From Acidovorax sp. GBBC 1281 (GTDB taxonomy: Bacteria; Pseudomonadota; Gammaproteobacteria; Burkholderiales; Burkholderiaceae_C), in assembly GCF_028473645.1 (NCBI RefSeq), contig NZ_CP097269.1:310001-374000 (forward strand): a DNA stretch of 64,000 nt, in the 5' to 3' direction. Of the stretch, positions 34,699 through 44,921 are shown piece after piece. The notes beneath the pieces were generated by a model that worked only from the letters and a program-made list of their open reading frames with translations, had not been told where the DNA came from and made no database searches. A program made the translations under genes and the position numbers. Each line of letters opens with the position of its first letter. The first letter of the stretch is position 1.

Positions 34699-35505
34699 AT
34701 GGGCGCTGAACGGGCCCGTGCGGCGGCGCTGGCCTTGGCCTCGGTGCTGGTTCTCGCCCTGGCGGGCTGCGCCACATCGCCCTCGCCCGATGCCATGGTC
34801 ATCGGCACGGTGTTCTCGCGTGAGCGCCTTTACGTGCCGCCCGACGAGCCGGCCGTGTTTGAGGCGGCGCTGCTCGACGTCTCGCGGCCCGATGCGCCGC
34901 CCACGGTGCTCGGGCGCCAGCGCATCGAGCTGCCGGGGCCGCCGCCGTACCAGTTGCGGATTCCTTTCCGGTCCGCGCTCACGCAGCCGCTGCTGCCGGG
35001 CCGCTACCGGGTTCGCGCCTCACTGTCCCTGCAAGGCTACGTGCGCTTCGCCTCCGATGGCACCCATCCGTTGCCGCCGGACCCGGCCTATCGGCGCGTG
35101 GATGTCGAGCTGCACCGCCTGCCTTTGGACAAGGCGACCGTGCAGGCCGAGGTGCCGCTGCGACAGACCTACTGGCGATTGGTGGAAATCGATGACACGG
35201 CCGTGCCGCCGGCCCCCGCTGGAGCGCCCGAGCCGCATCTGGTGCTGGACAGCGAAGGGGAACAAGCGCGCGGGGCAGGGGGCTGCAACCGCTTTCTGGC
35301 GAGCTACGTGGTCGATGGCGTGCGCCTGCGGATGATGCAGATCAACACGACCCTGCAGCTGTGCCTGCAGACGGCCACCCTGGAGGGTCGTTTTCTGCAT
35401 GCGCTGGGCGAAGTCCGGACCTACCGCCAGGAAGGGCGGCAACTGCTGCTGTTCGGCGAAGAGGCGCGCGTGCTGCTGCGGCTGGAGGCCATCGAGCTGG
35501 AATGA
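34699..35505 (+). CDS. META-domain lipoprotein
   Basis: A 268-residue lipoprotein. Signal: [17 protein letters not shown], with Cys as the lipidation site. Residues ~25-140 form a beta-rich domain like the YbaY type ([26 protein letters not shown]). Residues ~155-265 form a META/HslJ domain ([54 protein letters not shown]). Members of these families are linked to heat or drug tolerance; function is not established. It starts 32 bases after cnoX on the same strand, so may be in its operon. Confidence 0.8.
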   Translation: MGAERARAAALALASVLVLALAGCATSPSPDAMVIGTVFSRERLYVPPDEPAVFEAALLDVSRPDAPPTVLGRQRIELPGPPPYQLRIPFRSALTQPLLPGRYRVRASLSLQGYVRFASDGTHPLPPDPAYRRVDVELHRLPLDKATVQAEVPLRQTYWRLVEIDDTAVPPAPAGAPEPHLVLDSEGEQARGAGGCNRFLASYVVDGVRLRMMQINTTLQLCLQTATLEGRFLHALGEVRTYRQEGRQLLLFGEEARVLLRLEAIELE

Positions 35506-35524
35506 GGCGGCCGCACGGGCCGCC
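35506..35524. terminator. Hairpin between convergent META lipoprotein gene and purC
   Basis: GGCGGCC pairs with GGCCGCC around GCACG immediately after the lipoprotein stop. There is no T run, so this is a weak prediction. Confidence 0.35.
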
Positions 35525-35566
35525 GGGATGCCGCTGCGCCCCCTGGCGCGCGCGGCAGAGGGCCGT

Positions 35567-36487
35567 TCAGCCCACCAGGCGCTCAAGCGCCTCGCGGTAC
35601 TTGGCGGCGGTCTTCTCGACCACCTCGCGCGGCAGGCGCGGGGCGGGCGCGGTCTTGTTCCAGGGCTTGCCGTTGATCTGCGTCTGCTCCAGCCAGTCGC
35701 GCACGAACTGCTTGTCGTAGCTGGGTGGATTCTCGCCGGCGGCCAGAGCGCTTTCGTAGCCTTCCACGGGCCAGTAGCGCGAGCTGTCGGGCGTGAGCAC
35801 CTCGTCCATCAGCACCAGCGTGCCGTCGGGCGCCAGGCCGAACTCGAACTTGGTGTCGGCAATGATCATGCCCTTTTCCAGCGCGATGGCCGCGGCCTCC
35901 TGGTAGATGGCGATGCTGAGGTCGCGGATCTTCGTGGCCAGCTCGATGCCGATCATCTCCACCGTGCGCTCGAAGGTGATGTTCTCGTCGTGCTCGCCCA
36001 TCGCGGCCTTGGCGGCCGGGGTGTAGATGGGCTGCGGCAGCTTGGCCGCGTTGGTCAGGCCCTCGGGCAGCTGCACGCCGCACACGGCGCGCGATTCCTG
36101 GTATTCCTTCCAGCCGCTGCCGGCCAGGTAGCCGCGCACCACCGCCTCCACGGGGATCGGCTGCAGGCGCTGCACCAGCATCGAGCGGCCCCGCACCTGG
36201 GGGGCCTCGTCCGGCGTCACCACGCTCTCGGGATCGTCCCCCGTCAGGTGGTTGGGGCACAGGTGGCCCAGTTTGTCGAACCAGAACAGCGCCATCTGCG
36301 TGAGCAGCTCGCCCTTGCCCGGAATCGGCTCGCCCATGATCACGTCGAAGGCCGAGAGGCGGTCGCTGGCCACCATCAGGATGCGGTCGTCGCCCACGGC
36401 GTAGTTGTCGCGCACCTTGCCGCGCGCGAGCAGCGGCAGGGACGTGAGGGCGGAGGTGTGCAGTGCGGAGGAAAGGGGCAGGGTCAT
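35567..36487 (-). CDS. purC: Phosphoribosylaminoimidazole-succinocarboxamide synthase
   Basis: A 306-residue SAICAR synthetase that joins CAIR and aspartate with ATP in purine synthesis; the length is of the long, yeast-type variety. Motifs: [65 protein letters not shown] and [15 protein letters not shown] with [10 protein letters not shown] after it. Start at 36487. It is separated from purE/purK by cnoX and the META gene. Its promoter must lie in the 420-base gap to hpf. Confidence 0.94.
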   Translation of the reverse strand: MTLPLSSALHTSALTSLPLLARGKVRDNYAVGDDRILMVASDRLSAFDVIMGEPIPGKGELLTQMALFWFDKLGHLCPNHLTGDDPESVVTPDEAPQVRGRSMLVQRLQPIPVEAVVRGYLAGSGWKEYQESRAVCGVQLPEGLTNAAKLPQPIYTPAAKAAMGEHDENITFERTVEMIGIELATKIRDLSIAIYQEAAAIALEKGMIIADTKFEFGLAPDGTLVLMDEVLTPDSSRYWPVEGYESALAAGENPPSYDKQFVRDWLEQTQINGKPWNKTAPAPRLPREVVEKTAAKYREALERLVG

Positions 36488-36909
36488 GGTGGGTGAAGCG
36501 ATTGCGAACGGGAAAGCCGCGGCTTTCGGCGGCAGGGCCGGCCAGCCCGCGATTTTAGGGCGCGTGCCGGGATGGCCGGTGCAGGGCGGTCGGGAGGGAG
36601 GGGCGTGGGCCGGAACCGCAGCGGACGGCGGGCCACTGCGTCGGCAGGGCGCCGTGCCGGCGGTGTGCCCCGCGAAGGCGTCTGCGCTGTGTGCCGCGGA
36701 GCAAAGCCAGGCTATTTTGCGCCGTTTTTCGGCCCTTGGCACCTGGGAGGGCAAGACCCGACAGCCGACTTCGGTATGCGTTTGCAATTGCCCGGGGGCG
36801 GGCGCATAGTGAATCCAACACATGCATGAGTTGACCTTTCGCCGGGCCGTCCTTCCATCAGACCTTTGAGGACGGCGCTTCTTCAACGCAAGCCCAGGAG
36901 GCCAGTTTT
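36488..36909. other. 422-base gap between divergent purC and hpf
   Basis: No gene or RNA is recognised. Open frames here are GC-driven and do not show coding features. It contains the leader of hpf (AGGAGG-like CAGGAGG before ATG 36910) and presumably the purC promoter. TTGGCACCTGGGAGGGC at about 36736 has the GG of a sigma-54 -24 element but no proper -12 element. Confidence 0.5.
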
Positions 36910-37245
36910 ATGAACCTGACGATCAGCGGTCACCACCTCGAAGTAACTCCCGCATTGCGCGCCCATGTGACGGAAAAGCTGGACATCATCAGCAAGCATT
37001 TCGACCAGGTGGTCGACGTCAAGGTGCTGCTCACCGTCGAGAAGCAAAAGGAGAAGGAAAAACGCCAGCGCGCGGAATGCAACGTGCATGTGAAAGGCAG
37101 TGATCTGTTCGCCGAGAGTTCCCATTCCGACTTGTACGTGGCCGTGAACGACCTGGTGGAAAAGCTGGACCGCCAGGTGGTCCGCCACAAGGACCGCATC
37201 CAGAACCACCACCATGGCGCCATCAAGCGGGAGCTGGTGGCCTGA
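36910..37245 (+). CDS. hpf: Ribosome hibernation-promoting factor, short form
   Basis: A 111-residue protein of the YfiA/HPF family: MNLTISGHHLEVTPALRAHVTEKL, VLLTVEKQKEKEKRQRAECNVHVKG and DLYVAVNDLVEKLDRQVVRHKDRIQNH. It binds the 30S subunit and promotes 100S dimers in stationary phase; the short form lacks the C-terminal dimerisation domain. The CAGGAGG ribosome site is well placed. A terminator follows. It precedes ptsN and hprK, as in many proteobacteria, but rpoN is not upstream. Confidence 0.93.
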   Translation: MNLTISGHHLEVTPALRAHVTEKLDIISKHFDQVVDVKVLLTVEKQKEKEKRQRAECNVHVKGSDLFAESSHSDLYVAVNDLVEKLDRQVVRHKDRIQNHHHGAIKRELVA

Positions 37246-37283
37246 TTGGTGCCGGGGCCTGAGCAGCCAGGCCCTTCGCCACG

Positions 37284-37306
37284 CCGCCCTCAGGGGCGGT
37301 TTTTTT
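37284..37306 (+). terminator. Rho-independent terminator after hpf
   Basis: CCGCCC pairs with GGGCGG around TCAG and is followed by seven T. It lies 38 bases after the hpf stop and separates hpf from ptsN. Confidence 0.9.
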
Positions 37307-37345
37307 ATGCCCCCCTCAAAGTGCTCAGGGTTTATGCTAGGGGGT

Positions 37346-37353
37346 GCATAATC
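37346..37353 (+). promoter_or_regulatory. Possible extended -10 element of ptsN
   Basis: TGCATAAT, an extended -10-like sequence, lies 13 bases before the ptsN ATG and after the hpf terminator. No good -35 match is visible at 17 bases. The leader would be very short. Confidence 0.4.
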
Positions 37354-37366
37354 GCAACCCTTCACC

Positions 37367-37837
37367 ATGAACCGTCTTGCCTCCATCCTGCCTGCCGCTC
37401 AAGTGCTCGTGAGCGTCGACGCCACCAGCAAAAAGCGCGCTTTCGAAGAGGCAGGGTTGTTGTTCGAGAGCCAGCACGGCCTGTCGCGCGCCCTCATCAC
37501 CGACAGCCTCTTCGCCCGCGAGCGGCTGGGCTCCACGGGGCTGGGCCACGGTGTCGCCATCCCGCATGGCCGCATCAAGGGCCTGAAGGCGCCGATGGCC
37601 GCCGTCTTCCAGTTGGCCCACCCGATCGGTTTCGATGCGCCGGACGAGCAGCCCGTCGGGCTCCTGATCTTCCTGCTGGTGCCCGAGGCGGCTACGCAAA
37701 AGCACCTGGAGATCCTGTCCGAGATCGCCGAGCTGCTGAGCGACGGCTCGCTGCGCGAGCGCATCAAGGGCAGCACCGATGCCGCCGAGCTGCACGGTCT
37801 GATCGCCGGCTGGCAGTCCGCCCAGGCCACCGCCTGA
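37367..37837 (+). CDS. ptsN: PTS IIA-like nitrogen-regulatory protein
   Basis: A 156-residue EIIA-Ntr. Signature [20 protein letters not shown] carries the phosphorylated His (IPHGR). [26 protein letters not shown] and the C-terminal ERIKGS segment are typical. It receives phosphate from PtsO/EI-Ntr and regulates nitrogen and potassium functions. Starts with ATG after an own -10-like element; hprK follows 28 bases later, so they are likely cotranscribed. Confidence 0.93.
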   Translation: MNRLASILPAAQVLVSVDATSKKRAFEEAGLLFESQHGLSRALITDSLFARERLGSTGLGHGVAIPHGRIKGLKAPMAAVFQLAHPIGFDAPDEQPVGLLIFLLVPEAATQKHLEILSEIAELLSDGSLRERIKGSTDAAELHGLIAGWQSAQATA

Positions 37838-37865
37838 CTCCGCCGCCGCGAACGCTGAACCTTCC

Positions 37866-38819
37866 GTGAAACCCAACGTCGTCAGCGCCGATGTCCTGTT
37901 CGAGGAGTTCCGCGGCCCGCTGAAGTGGGAATGGGTCGCCGGCCTCGGGGCCTCCGAGCGGCGCTTCGACGAGGTGGCCGTGCGCTCCGCGCGCTCCGGC
38001 GCCGACCTGGTGGGCTACCTCAACTACATCCACCCCTACCGGGTGCAGATTCTGGGCGAGCGCGAAACCGCCTACCTCACCAACGCGACGCCCGAGGACT
38101 GCAAGCGCCGCATCGCCCGCATCGTCACGCTGGAGCCGCCCGTGCTGGTGCTGGCCGACAGCCAGGTCGCGCCCGATGCGCTGCTGTCCATGTGCGAGCG
38201 CGCTCAAATCCCGATGTTCTCCACGCACGAGTCGTCGGCTTTCGTCATCGACGTGCTGCGCGCCTACCTGTCCAAGCACTTCGCCGACCGCACCACCATG
38301 CACGGCGTGTTCATGGACATCCTGGGCCTGGGCGTGTTGATCACCGGCGAATCGGGCCTGGGCAAGAGCGAGCTGGGCCTGGAGCTGATCTCGCGCGGCA
38401 ACGGCCTGGTGGCCGACGACGCGGTGGACCTGTTCCGCATCAACCAGACCACCATCGAAGGCAAGTGCCCCGACCTGCTGCAGAACCTGCTGGAAGTGCG
38501 CGGTATCGGCCTGCTGGACATCCGCGCGATCTTCGGCGAGACCGCCGTGCGGCGCAAAATGCGGCTCAAGCTCATCGTGCACCTGGTGCGCAAGGAAACG
38601 CTGGAGCGCGACTACGAACGCATGCCCTATGAGCCCCTCACGCAGGACGTGCTGGGCGTGCCGGTGCTCAAGGTGGTGATCCAGGTGGTGGCGGGCCGCA
38701 ACATCGCCGTGCTGGTCGAGGCGGCCGTGCGCAACACCATCCTGAACCTGCGCGGGATCGACACCTACCAGGAATTCGTGGAGCGGCACCGCCGCGCCAT
38801 GGAGCGCGACGGCTCCTGA
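37866..38819 (+). CDS. hprK: HPr kinase/phosphorylase
   Basis: A 317-residue bifunctional enzyme acting on HPr Ser46. The N-terminal domain is followed by the catalytic P-loop [19 protein letters not shown] ([14 protein letters not shown], res ~155-170), the [11 protein letters not shown] segment and the HprK signature [17 protein letters not shown] with C-terminal [25 protein letters not shown] start. In betaproteobacteria it is linked to ptsN and to EIIA-Man/HPr rather than to catabolite repression. Convergent with fur, 46 bases apart. Confidence 0.93.
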   Translation: MKPNVVSADVLFEEFRGPLKWEWVAGLGASERRFDEVAVRSARSGADLVGYLNYIHPYRVQILGERETAYLTNATPEDCKRRIARIVTLEPPVLVLADSQVAPDALLSMCERAQIPMFSTHESSAFVIDVLRAYLSKHFADRTTMHGVFMDILGLGVLITGESGLGKSELGLELISRGNGLVADDAVDLFRINQTTIEGKCPDLLQNLLEVRGIGLLDIRAIFGETAVRRKMRLKLIVHLVRKETLERDYERMPYEPLTQDVLGVPVLKVVIQVVAGRNIAVLVEAAVRNTILNLRGIDTYQEFVERHRRAMERDGS

Positions 38820-38865
38820 CCATCGCGCCGCGTCCCGGGCCCGCCGGGCGGCACGCGCCCGCTGC

Positions 38866-39300
38866 TCAGCGGTGCTGCGTGGTGGCCAGCTTGGCGCAGG
38901 TGGCGCACTGGCCGTACAGCGCCATCGAGTGGTCCTGCACCACCCAGCCCTTCGACTTGGCCACCAGCTGCTGGCGCTTTTCGATCTCGGGGTCGTAGAA
39001 CTCCTCGACCTTGCCGCAGACCGTGCAGATGAAGTGGTCGTGGTGCTGGCCCTCGTTGAGCTCGTACACCGCCTTGCCGCTTTCGAAGTTGCTGCGGTTC
39101 AGGATGCCCGCCTGCTCGAATTGCGTGAGCACGCGGTACACCGTGGCCAGGCCGATGTCCGAGCGCTCCTGCAGCAGCACGCGGAACACGTCTTCTGCGG
39201 TCATGTGGCGCTGCGCGCCCTTCTGGAAGATCTCGAGGATCTTCAGGCGCGGCAGGGTCGCCTTCAGGCCGGTGCTCTTGAGTTCGTCGATGTTCGTCAT
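38866..39300 (-). CDS. fur: Ferric uptake regulator
   Basis: A 144-residue metal-dependent repressor. N-terminal winged helix: [40 protein letters not shown]. Metal-binding and dimer domain: [25 protein letters not shown], with the HHDH cluster and CxxC, and the second CxxC pair [13 protein letters not shown]. Complete. It is divergent from bamE, as usual in beta- and gammaproteobacteria. A likely target operator in this window is at 4528-4548. Confidence 0.96.
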   Translation of the reverse strand: MTNIDELKSTGLKATLPRLKILEIFQKGAQRHMTAEDVFRVLLQERSDIGLATVYRVLTQFEQAGILNRSNFESGKAVYELNEGQHHDHFICTVCGKVEEFYDPEIEKRQQLVAKSKGWVVQDHSMALYGQCATCAKLATTQHR

Positions 39301-39355
39301 GACAGGGGTTTCCGTGTACCAAACCAGCGTGCCAAAGCCCGGGAGAAGCTGCCGC

Positions 39356-39361
39356 TACAAT
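39356..39361 (+). promoter_or_regulatory. -10-like element (TACAAT) for bamE
   Basis: TACAAT directly overlaps an in-frame ATG at 39360, which argues that the ATG is part of the promoter and not the bamE start. The -35 region at 17 bases is not a clear match. Confidence 0.4.
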
Positions 39362-39380
39362 GGGTCGGATCATATCGCCT

Positions 39381-39941
39381 ATGCCTAACTCCATGTCCGT
39401 TTCCGCCCGCTGCAGCGCCCGTTGGGCCCTGACCCTGTTGATCGGCGCCAGCTTGACGGCCTGCGGCAGCTTCGACAGCGCCAGCAACCGCGTCGCCAGC
39501 CTGGTCACTCCCTACAAGGTGGACGTGGTTCAAGGCAACTTCGTCTCCCGCGAGCAGGTCGAGGCGCTCAAGCCCGGCATGGGGCGCCAGCAGGTCAAGG
39601 AAATCCTCGGCACGCCGCTGGTGACCAGCCTGTTCCACGCCGACCGCTGGGAATACGTCTTCACCCTCAAACGCCCCGGCGTCGAGGTGCAGTCGCGCAA
39701 GCTGACCGTTTTCTTCAACGGCGACGTGTTCGAGCGCGCCGAGGGCGACGAGATGCCCACCGAGGCCGAGTTCGTCGCCACCCTGGGCACGCGCACCCCG
39801 AAGAACAAGGTGCCGGTGCTGGAGGCGACCGAGGCCCAGCTGGCCAAGCTCCCCAAGCCGGCCACGCTGCCCGAACCTGCCGATTCGCCCGTGCCCACGC
39901 CGCCGTCCAGCTACCCGCCGCTGGAATCGTCGACCCGCTGA
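39381..39941 (+). CDS. bamE: Outer membrane protein assembly factor BamE
   Basis: A lipoprotein of about 186 residues (start 39381; 39393 is also possible). Signal: [14 protein letters not shown], with lipobox Cys. SmpA/OmlA domain: [48 protein letters not shown] is the diagnostic stretch (G-M-x-xxQV at res ~55-65). It has a longer C-terminal Pro-rich tail (res ~150-186) than E. coli BamE. Part of the BAM complex at the inner face of the outer membrane. Divergent from fur. Confidence 0.93.
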   Translation: MPNSMSVSARCSARWALTLLIGASLTACGSFDSASNRVASLVTPYKVDVVQGNFVSREQVEALKPGMGRQQVKEILGTPLVTSLFHADRWEYVFTLKRPGVEVQSRKLTVFFNGDVFERAEGDEMPTEAEFVATLGTRTPKNKVPVLEATEAQLAKLPKPATLPEPADSPVPTPPSSYPPLESSTR

Positions 39942-39999
39942 TTTCCGCCGGCCAGGGCCTGGTGCGCACCGGCCCTGCGGCTTAGCCGCTGATCTTTCC

Positions 40000-40848
40000 A
40001 TGACCGCCACCACTTCCCCGAACGCATCCTCCTCCACCCCTTGCCGCGTGGCCGTCGCCGGGGCGTCCGGCCGCATGGGGCGCATGCTGATCGAAGCCAT
40101 CCGCGACACCGGCGGCGAATGCGTGCTGGCCGGCGCGCTCGACGTGGCGGCCAGCCCCGCCATCGGCTCCGACGCCACCGCCTTCCTGGGCCATGCCAGC
40201 GGCGTGGCCATCACGGCCGACGTGCGCGAAGGCCTGCGCCACGCCGACGTGCTGATCGACTTCACCCGCCCCGAGGGCACCATGGCCCACCTGGCGGTGT
40301 GCGCCGAGACGGGCGTCAAGATGGTGATCGGCACCACGGGCCTGTCCGACGCGCAAAAGGCCGAGATCGCCGCCGCCAGCGCGCGCACCGCCATCCTGCT
40401 GTCGCCCAACATGAGCGTGGGCGTGAACGTCACGCTCAAGCTGCTGGAGCTGGCCGCCAAGGCCATGTCCACGGGCTACGACATCGAGATCATCGAGTCC
40501 CACCACCGCCACAAGGTGGATGCGCCCTCGGGCACCGCGCTCAAGATGGGCGAGGTCATCGCCCAGGCCCTGGGGCGCGATCTCAAGGACTGCGCCGTCT
40601 ATGCCCGCGAGGGCATCACGGGCGAGCGCGATCCGTCGAGCATCGGCTTTTCCGCCATCCGCGGCGGCGACATCGTGGGCGACCACACCGTGCTGTTCGC
40701 CGGCACCGGCGAGCGCATCGAGATCACCCACAAATCCGCCAGCCGCACGACCTATGCCCAGGGCAGCCTGCGCGCCGTGCGATTCCTCGCCGCGCACCAG
40801 ACCGGCCTGTTCGACATGTTCGACGTGCTGGGCCTGAACGCCGCCTGA
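40000..40848 (+). CDS. dapB: 4-hydroxy-tetrahydrodipicolinate reductase
   Basis: A 282-residue NAD(P)H-dependent enzyme of lysine and diaminopimelate synthesis. The Rossmann turn [45 protein letters not shown], the catalytic signature [23 protein letters not shown] (His-His-x-x-Lys) and [15 protein letters not shown] are all present. ATG start; a low-complexity Ser/Thr-rich N-terminus of ~14 residues precedes the fold. Next genes exbB/exbD follow 17 and 48 bases apart on the same strand. Confidence 0.95.
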   Translation: MTATTSPNASSSTPCRVAVAGASGRMGRMLIEAIRDTGGECVLAGALDVAASPAIGSDATAFLGHASGVAITADVREGLRHADVLIDFTRPEGTMAHLAVCAETGVKMVIGTTGLSDAQKAEIAAASARTAILLSPNMSVGVNVTLKLLELAAKAMSTGYDIEIIESHHRHKVDAPSGTALKMGEVIAQALGRDLKDCAVYAREGITGERDPSSIGFSAIRGGDIVGDHTVLFAGTGERIEITHKSASRTTYAQGSLRAVRFLAAHQTGLFDMFDVLGLNAA

Positions 40849-40865
40849 CGGCCGGCGCGCACGCG

Positions 40866-41552
40866 ATGGACGGCCTGCACTGGTGGCGTCAGGGCGACGC
40901 GGTCACCCAGATCAGCGCGCTGCTGCTGCTGGCCATGTCGGTCGCCAGCTGGGTCGTGATCGTCTGGAAGGCCCTGCTGATGCGCCGTGCCCGCCGTGAT
41001 GCGGCCCGCGCCATCGCCGCCTTCTGGCAGGCCCCGTCGATCGCCCTGGCGGCCGAGCGCCTGCCCGCCTTCGACCGCGATGGCCTGGTGATGCCGCTGG
41101 TGCAGGCGGCCAGCGCCGTGGCCGGCGCCAACCAGGCCCCCGCCACGCTGGCCGCGCGCGGCAGCCTGTCCCAGCAACTGACGCGCGGCCTGCGCGATGC
41201 GCTGCACGGGGTGCTGGGCCGGCTGCAGTTCGGGCAGGTGCTGCTGGCCACCGTGGGCTCCACCGCACCGTTCGTGGGCCTGCTTGGCACCGTGTGGGGC
41301 ATCTACCATGCGCTCACCGCCATGGCCGGGGCCGGGCAGATCACCATCGACCGCGTGGCAGGCCCCGTGGGCGAGGCGCTGGTCATGACCGCTGCCGGCC
41401 TCACCGTGGCCATTCCCGCCGTGCTGGCCTACAACGTGTTCGGCCGCTTCATCGGCCGCACCGAGGCCGACCTGGAAGGCTTCGCGCGCGACCTGCGCGA
41501 GCTGGTGCTGGACGAATCCGGCATCGCCCCGCCCGGCGCGGCGAACGACTGA
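40866..41552 (+). CDS. exbB: MotA/TolQ/ExbB-type proton channel protein
   Basis: A 228-residue inner-membrane protein with three membrane helices: ISALLLLAMSVASWVVIVW near the N-terminus, and two around TVGSTAPFVGLLGTVWGIYHAL and VMTAAGLTVAIPAVLAYNVF. The last two carry the ExbB/TolQ motifs with the Thr and Pro/Gly residues of the ion channel. It partners with the ExbD-like protein and uses proton-motive force to energise TonB receptors. tonB is not seen next to it. Whether it is ExbB or TolQ is decided mainly by the neighbours (no tolA/tolB here). Confidence 0.85.
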   Translation: MDGLHWWRQGDAVTQISALLLLAMSVASWVVIVWKALLMRRARRDAARAIAAFWQAPSIALAAERLPAFDRDGLVMPLVQAASAVAGANQAPATLAARGSLSQQLTRGLRDALHGVLGRLQFGQVLLATVGSTAPFVGLLGTVWGIYHALTAMAGAGQITIDRVAGPVGEALVMTAAGLTVAIPAVLAYNVFGRFIGRTEADLEGFARDLRELVLDESGIAPPGAAND

Positions 41553-41582
41553 CCGGCGACGGACTCCCGCCCCGCACGCGCC

Positions 41583-42044
41583 ATGGCATTCGGCCGACTC
41601 GAACGCACCACCGGGCCGCAGCCCATGAGCGACATCAACATGACGCCGCTGGTGGACGTGATGCTGGTGCTGGTGGTCATCTTCATTCTGACCGCACCGC
41701 TGCTGGCCAGCTCGATCCGGCTGGACCTGCCGCGCGCTGACGGCGCCACGCCCGGCGCGCCCCCGCAGTCGGTCACCGTGGTGCTCGACAAGGAGGGCCA
41801 GGCCTACCTGGACGACGTGCCGCTCGCCCCGCAGGCGCTGGCCGCGCGCCTTGCGCAGCTGGCCAGGGAGCAGCCCGACACCGAGGTGCAGTTGCGCGCC
41901 GACACCGCCGTGCCGTATGGCCGGGTGGTCGAGGTGATGGGGGCGGCCAATGCCGCGGGCCTGCGGCGCATCGGCTTCGTGGCGGACCCGGCCGCGCCGG
42001 CCGCCCCTTCCACAGCTCCAGCCTCTCCCGCCGCTGCCCGCTGA
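41583..42044 (+). CDS. exbD: ExbD/TolR-family protein
   Basis: A 153-residue protein: a short cytoplasmic N-terminus with MSDINMTPLVDVMLVLVVIFILTAPLL, where the Asp in PLVDVMLVL is the essential membrane residue, then a periplasmic domain (VVLDKEGQAYLDDVPL; RADTAVPYGRVVEVMGAANAAG) and an Ala/Pro-rich tail. It forms the stator complex with the preceding ExbB-like protein. Starts 31 bases after exbB. Confidence 0.88.
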   Translation: MAFGRLERTTGPQPMSDINMTPLVDVMLVLVVIFILTAPLLASSIRLDLPRADGATPGAPPQSVTVVLDKEGQAYLDDVPLAPQALAARLAQLAREQPDTEVQLRADTAVPYGRVVEVMGAANAAGLRRIGFVADPAAPAAPSTAPASPAAAR

Positions 42045-42117
42045 CCGGCCGGGCCCTGCGCCAGCCGGGACCGCGCTCCGTGTAACGCTTCGCGCCGCCC
42101 GCGGCCGGCATCGCGCC

Positions 42118-42123
42118 TAAAAT
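42118..42123 (+). promoter_or_regulatory. -10-like element (TAAAAT) for leuS
   Basis: TAAAAT lies about 60 bases before the leuS ATG within an otherwise GC-rich 139-base gap. No clear -35 element is seen. Confidence 0.35.
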
Positions 42124-42183
42124 CCCCGGCTGACACCCCGCTCACTTTCTTTCCTGGCCGCACCGCCGCGGCCCCGCCAACCC

Positions 42184-44919
42184 ATGCAAGACAAATACAA
42201 CCACACCGAGGTCGAGCGCGCCGCGCAGGGCCACTGGACGGCCACCGATGCCTACCGCGTGACCGAGGATGCGGACCGGAAGAAGTTCTACGCCTGCTCC
42301 ATGCTGCCCTACCCCAGCGGCAAGCTGCACATGGGCCACGTGCGCAACTACACCATCAACGACATGCTCGCGCGCCAGCTGCGCATGAAGGGCATGAACG
42401 TGCTGATGCCGATGGGCTGGGACGCCTTCGGCCTGCCGGCCGAGAACGCGGCGCTCAAGAACGGCGTGCCGCCCGCGCAGTGGACGTACGACAACATCGC
42501 GTACATGAAAAAGCAGATGCAGGCGATGGGCCTGGCCATCGACTGGTCGCGCGAGGTCGCCACCTGCGACCCGAGCTACTACCGCTGGAACCAGTGGCTG
42601 TTCCTCAAGATGCTGGAAAAGGGCATCGCCTACCGCAAGACCCAGGTCGTCAACTGGGACCCGGTGGACCAGACCGTGCTGGCCAACGAGCAGGTGATCG
42701 ACGGCAAGGGCTGGCGCACCGGTGCCACGGTGGAAAAGCGCGAGATCCCGGGCTACTACCTCAAGATCACCGACTACGCCGAAGAGCTGCTGGGCTTCGT
42801 CACCGGCGACCAGCTGCCCGGGTGGCCTGAGCGCGTCAAGCTCATGCAGGAGAACTGGATCGGCAAGAGCGAGGGCGTGCGCTTCGCCTTCCCGCACGAC
42901 ATCCGCGCGGCGGACGGCACGCTGATCGGCGACGGGCGCATGTACGTCTTCACCACGCGCGCCGACACCATCATGGGCGTGACCTTCTGCGCCGTGGCGC
43001 CCGAGCACCCGCTGGCCGCGCGCGCGGCGCAGGGCAATCCGGCCATCGCCGCCTTCATCGAGGAGTGCAAGAGCGGCGGCACCACCGAGGCCGAACTGGC
43101 CACGCAGGAAAAGAAGGGCTTGCCCACCGGGCTGGTGGTCACGCACCCGATCACCGGCGAGGAAGTGCCCGTGTGGATCGGGAACTACGTGCTCATGGGC
43201 TATGGCGACGGCGCGGTGATGGGCGTGCCCGCGCACGACGAGCGCGACTTCGCCTTCGCGCTCAAGTACGGCATCGACATCAAGCAGGTGGTGCTGGTCG
43301 ATGGCGAGACCTTCGACTACCACCACTGGCAGGACTGGTACGGCGACAAGCAGCGCGGCGTCACCGTCAACTCCGACAGCTTCAGCGGCCTGTCCTACCC
43401 CGAGGCCGTGCAGGCCGTGGCGCATGCGCTCGCGCAAAAGGGACTGGGCGAGACCAAAAAGACCTGGCGCCTGCGCGACTGGGGCGTCTCGCGCCAGCGC
43501 TACTGGGGCACGCCGATCCCCATCATCCACTGCGACGAGCACGGCGCCGTGCCCGTGCCCGAGAAGGACCTGCCGGTGGTGCTGCCCACCGACTGCGTGC
43601 CGGACGGCTCGGGCAATCCGCTGCACCACCACGAAGGCTTCCACGCCGGCGTGACCTGCCCGGTCTGCGGCAAGGCCGCGCGCCGCGAGACCGACACCAT
43701 GGACACGTTCGTGGACAGCTCGTGGTACTTCATGCGGTATTGCGACCCGAAGAACAGCGAGGCCATGGTGGCCGAGGGTGCCGACTACTGGATGCCGATG
43801 GACCAGTACATCGGCGGCATCGAACACGCCATCCTGCACCTGCTGTATGCGCGCTTCTGGACCAAGGTGATGCGCGATATCCGGGTGGAGGGCCCCGGAG
43901 ATTCCGAGCCCGTGGGCCTGGTGAAGATCGACGAGCCCTTCACCAAGCTGCTCACGCAGGGCATGGTGCTCAACCACATCTACTCGCGCCGCACCGAGCA
44001 GGGCGGCAAGGAGTATTTCTGGCCGCACGACGTCGAGCACGTGGTGGACGAGGGCGGCAAGATCGTGGGCGCGAAGCTCAAGAACGCCGTCGGCAGCCTG
44101 CCCGCGGGCACCGCCATCGACTACGAGGGCGTGGGCACCATGTCCAAGTCCAAGAACAACGGCGTCGATCCGCAGGACCTGATCGAGCGCTACGGCGCCG
44201 ACACCGCGCGCCTATTCGTGATGTTCGCTGCGCCGCCTGAGCAGACTCTTGAGTGGAACGAGTCCGCAGTAGAGGGGGCAAATAGGTTTCTAAATCGCCT
44301 TTGGGATTCAATTGCTTTCAACGCAAAGACAAACAAATTTTTTAAAAGTGAAAGCAGCGCACTTGAAGGAGTCGTGCACAACCTGACAGTTAGTCGAGCG
44401 AAGGATTACCGCCGCCAAGTTCACCTTTTGCTGCAACAGATCGACTATGACTACAGCCGCATGAGTTACAACACGGTGGTTAGTGGTTGTATGAAAATTC
44501 TTAATTTAGTTGCACGGCAGAGTGACCTTTGGCAAAAAGGTGATGACGACCAGACCCAGCTTGAAGTTTCAGCCGTCGCTCACGAGTCTTTTTCAATTCT
44601 TTTGCGGGTTATTTATCCTGTAACCCCTCATATTGCCCACAACCTGTGGTGTGAATTAGCGTTGAACAAGACGTGGGGCGACCTGCTCGATGCGCCATGG
44701 CCCCAGGCCGATGCCGATGCGCTGGTGCAGGACGAGCTGGAGCTGATGCTGCAGGTCAACGGCAAGCTGCGCGGCTCCATCCGCGTGCCCGCCTCGGCCG
44801 ACAAGGCCGAGATCGAGCGCGCCGCCCTCGCGAGCGAGGCTTTCGTCAAGCAGGCGGACGGCGCCACGCCCAAGAAGATCGTGGTCGTGCCGGGCCGCCT
44901 GGTCAACGTGGTCATCTGA
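42184..44919 (+). CDS. leuS: Leucyl-tRNA synthetase (with mosaic low-GC segment)
   Basis: A class I synthetase of 911 residues that charges tRNA-Leu. HIGH-type motif: [20 protein letters not shown] (res ~40-58). CP1 editing domain: [25 protein letters not shown]-type motif: [13 protein letters not shown] at ~652-664, with Thr in place of the first Lys. The C-terminal KLRG loop ([17 protein letters not shown]) is intact. Residues ~686-829 are encoded by DNA with visibly lower GC and different codon choice than the rest, without breaking the frame. lptE follows 2 bases after the stop and holA soon after, a conserved operon. Confidence 0.95.
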   Translation: MQDKYNHTEVERAAQGHWTATDAYRVTEDADRKKFYACSMLPYPSGKLHMGHVRNYTINDMLARQLRMKGMNVLMPMGWDAFGLPAENAALKNGVPPAQWTYDNIAYMKKQMQAMGLAIDWSREVATCDPSYYRWNQWLFLKMLEKGIAYRKTQVVNWDPVDQTVLANEQVIDGKGWRTGATVEKREIPGYYLKITDYAEELLGFVTGDQLPGWPERVKLMQENWIGKSEGVRFAFPHDIRAADGTLIGDGRMYVFTTRADTIMGVTFCAVAPEHPLAARAAQGNPAIAAFIEECKSGGTTEAELATQEKKGLPTGLVVTHPITGEEVPVWIGNYVLMGYGDGAVMGVPAHDERDFAFALKYGIDIKQVVLVDGETFDYHHWQDWYGDKQRGVTVNSDSFSGLSYPEAVQAVAHALAQKGLGETKKTWRLRDWGVSRQRYWGTPIPIIHCDEHGAVPVPEKDLPVVLPTDCVPDGSGNPLHHHEGFHAGVTCPVCGKAARRETDTMDTFVDSSWYFMRYCDPKNSEAMVAEGADYWMPMDQYIGGIEHAILHLLYARFWTKVMRDIRVEGPGDSEPVGLVKIDEPFTKLLTQGMVLNHIYSRRTEQGGKEYFWPHDVEHVVDEGGKIVGAKLKNAVGSLPAGTAIDYEGVGTMSKSKNNGVDPQDLIERYGADTARLFVMFAAPPEQTLEWNESAVEGANRFLNRLWDSIAFNAKTNKFFKSESSALEGVVHNLTVSRAKDYRRQVHLLLQQIDYDYSRMSYNTVVSGCMKILNLVARQSDLWQKGDDDQTQLEVSAVAHESFSILLRVIYPVTPHIAHNLWCELALNKTWGDLLDAPWPQADADALVQDELELMLQVNGKLRGSIRVPASADKAEIERAALASEAFVKQADGATPKKIVVVPGRLVNVVI
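44240..44670 (+). other. AT-rich mosaic segment inside leuS
   Basis: Hand counts of 60-base lines give about 33, 48, 52, 38, 52 and 42% GC from 44281 to 44640, while flanking lines of leuS are clearly much richer. Codons such as TTT, AAA, TTA, AGT and ATT cluster here and are rare elsewhere in the gene. Both borders are sharp, within 20-30 bases. The best explanation is homologous replacement by DNA from a low-GC relative; the encoded anticodon-binding region remains in frame. Confidence 0.88.
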
Positions 44920-44921
44920 CA

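Noticed and set aside
36736..36752. Sigma-54 promoter in front of hpf
   Set aside because: A TTGGCAC-like -24 part is seen but the GC of the -12 element is missing at the required spacing.
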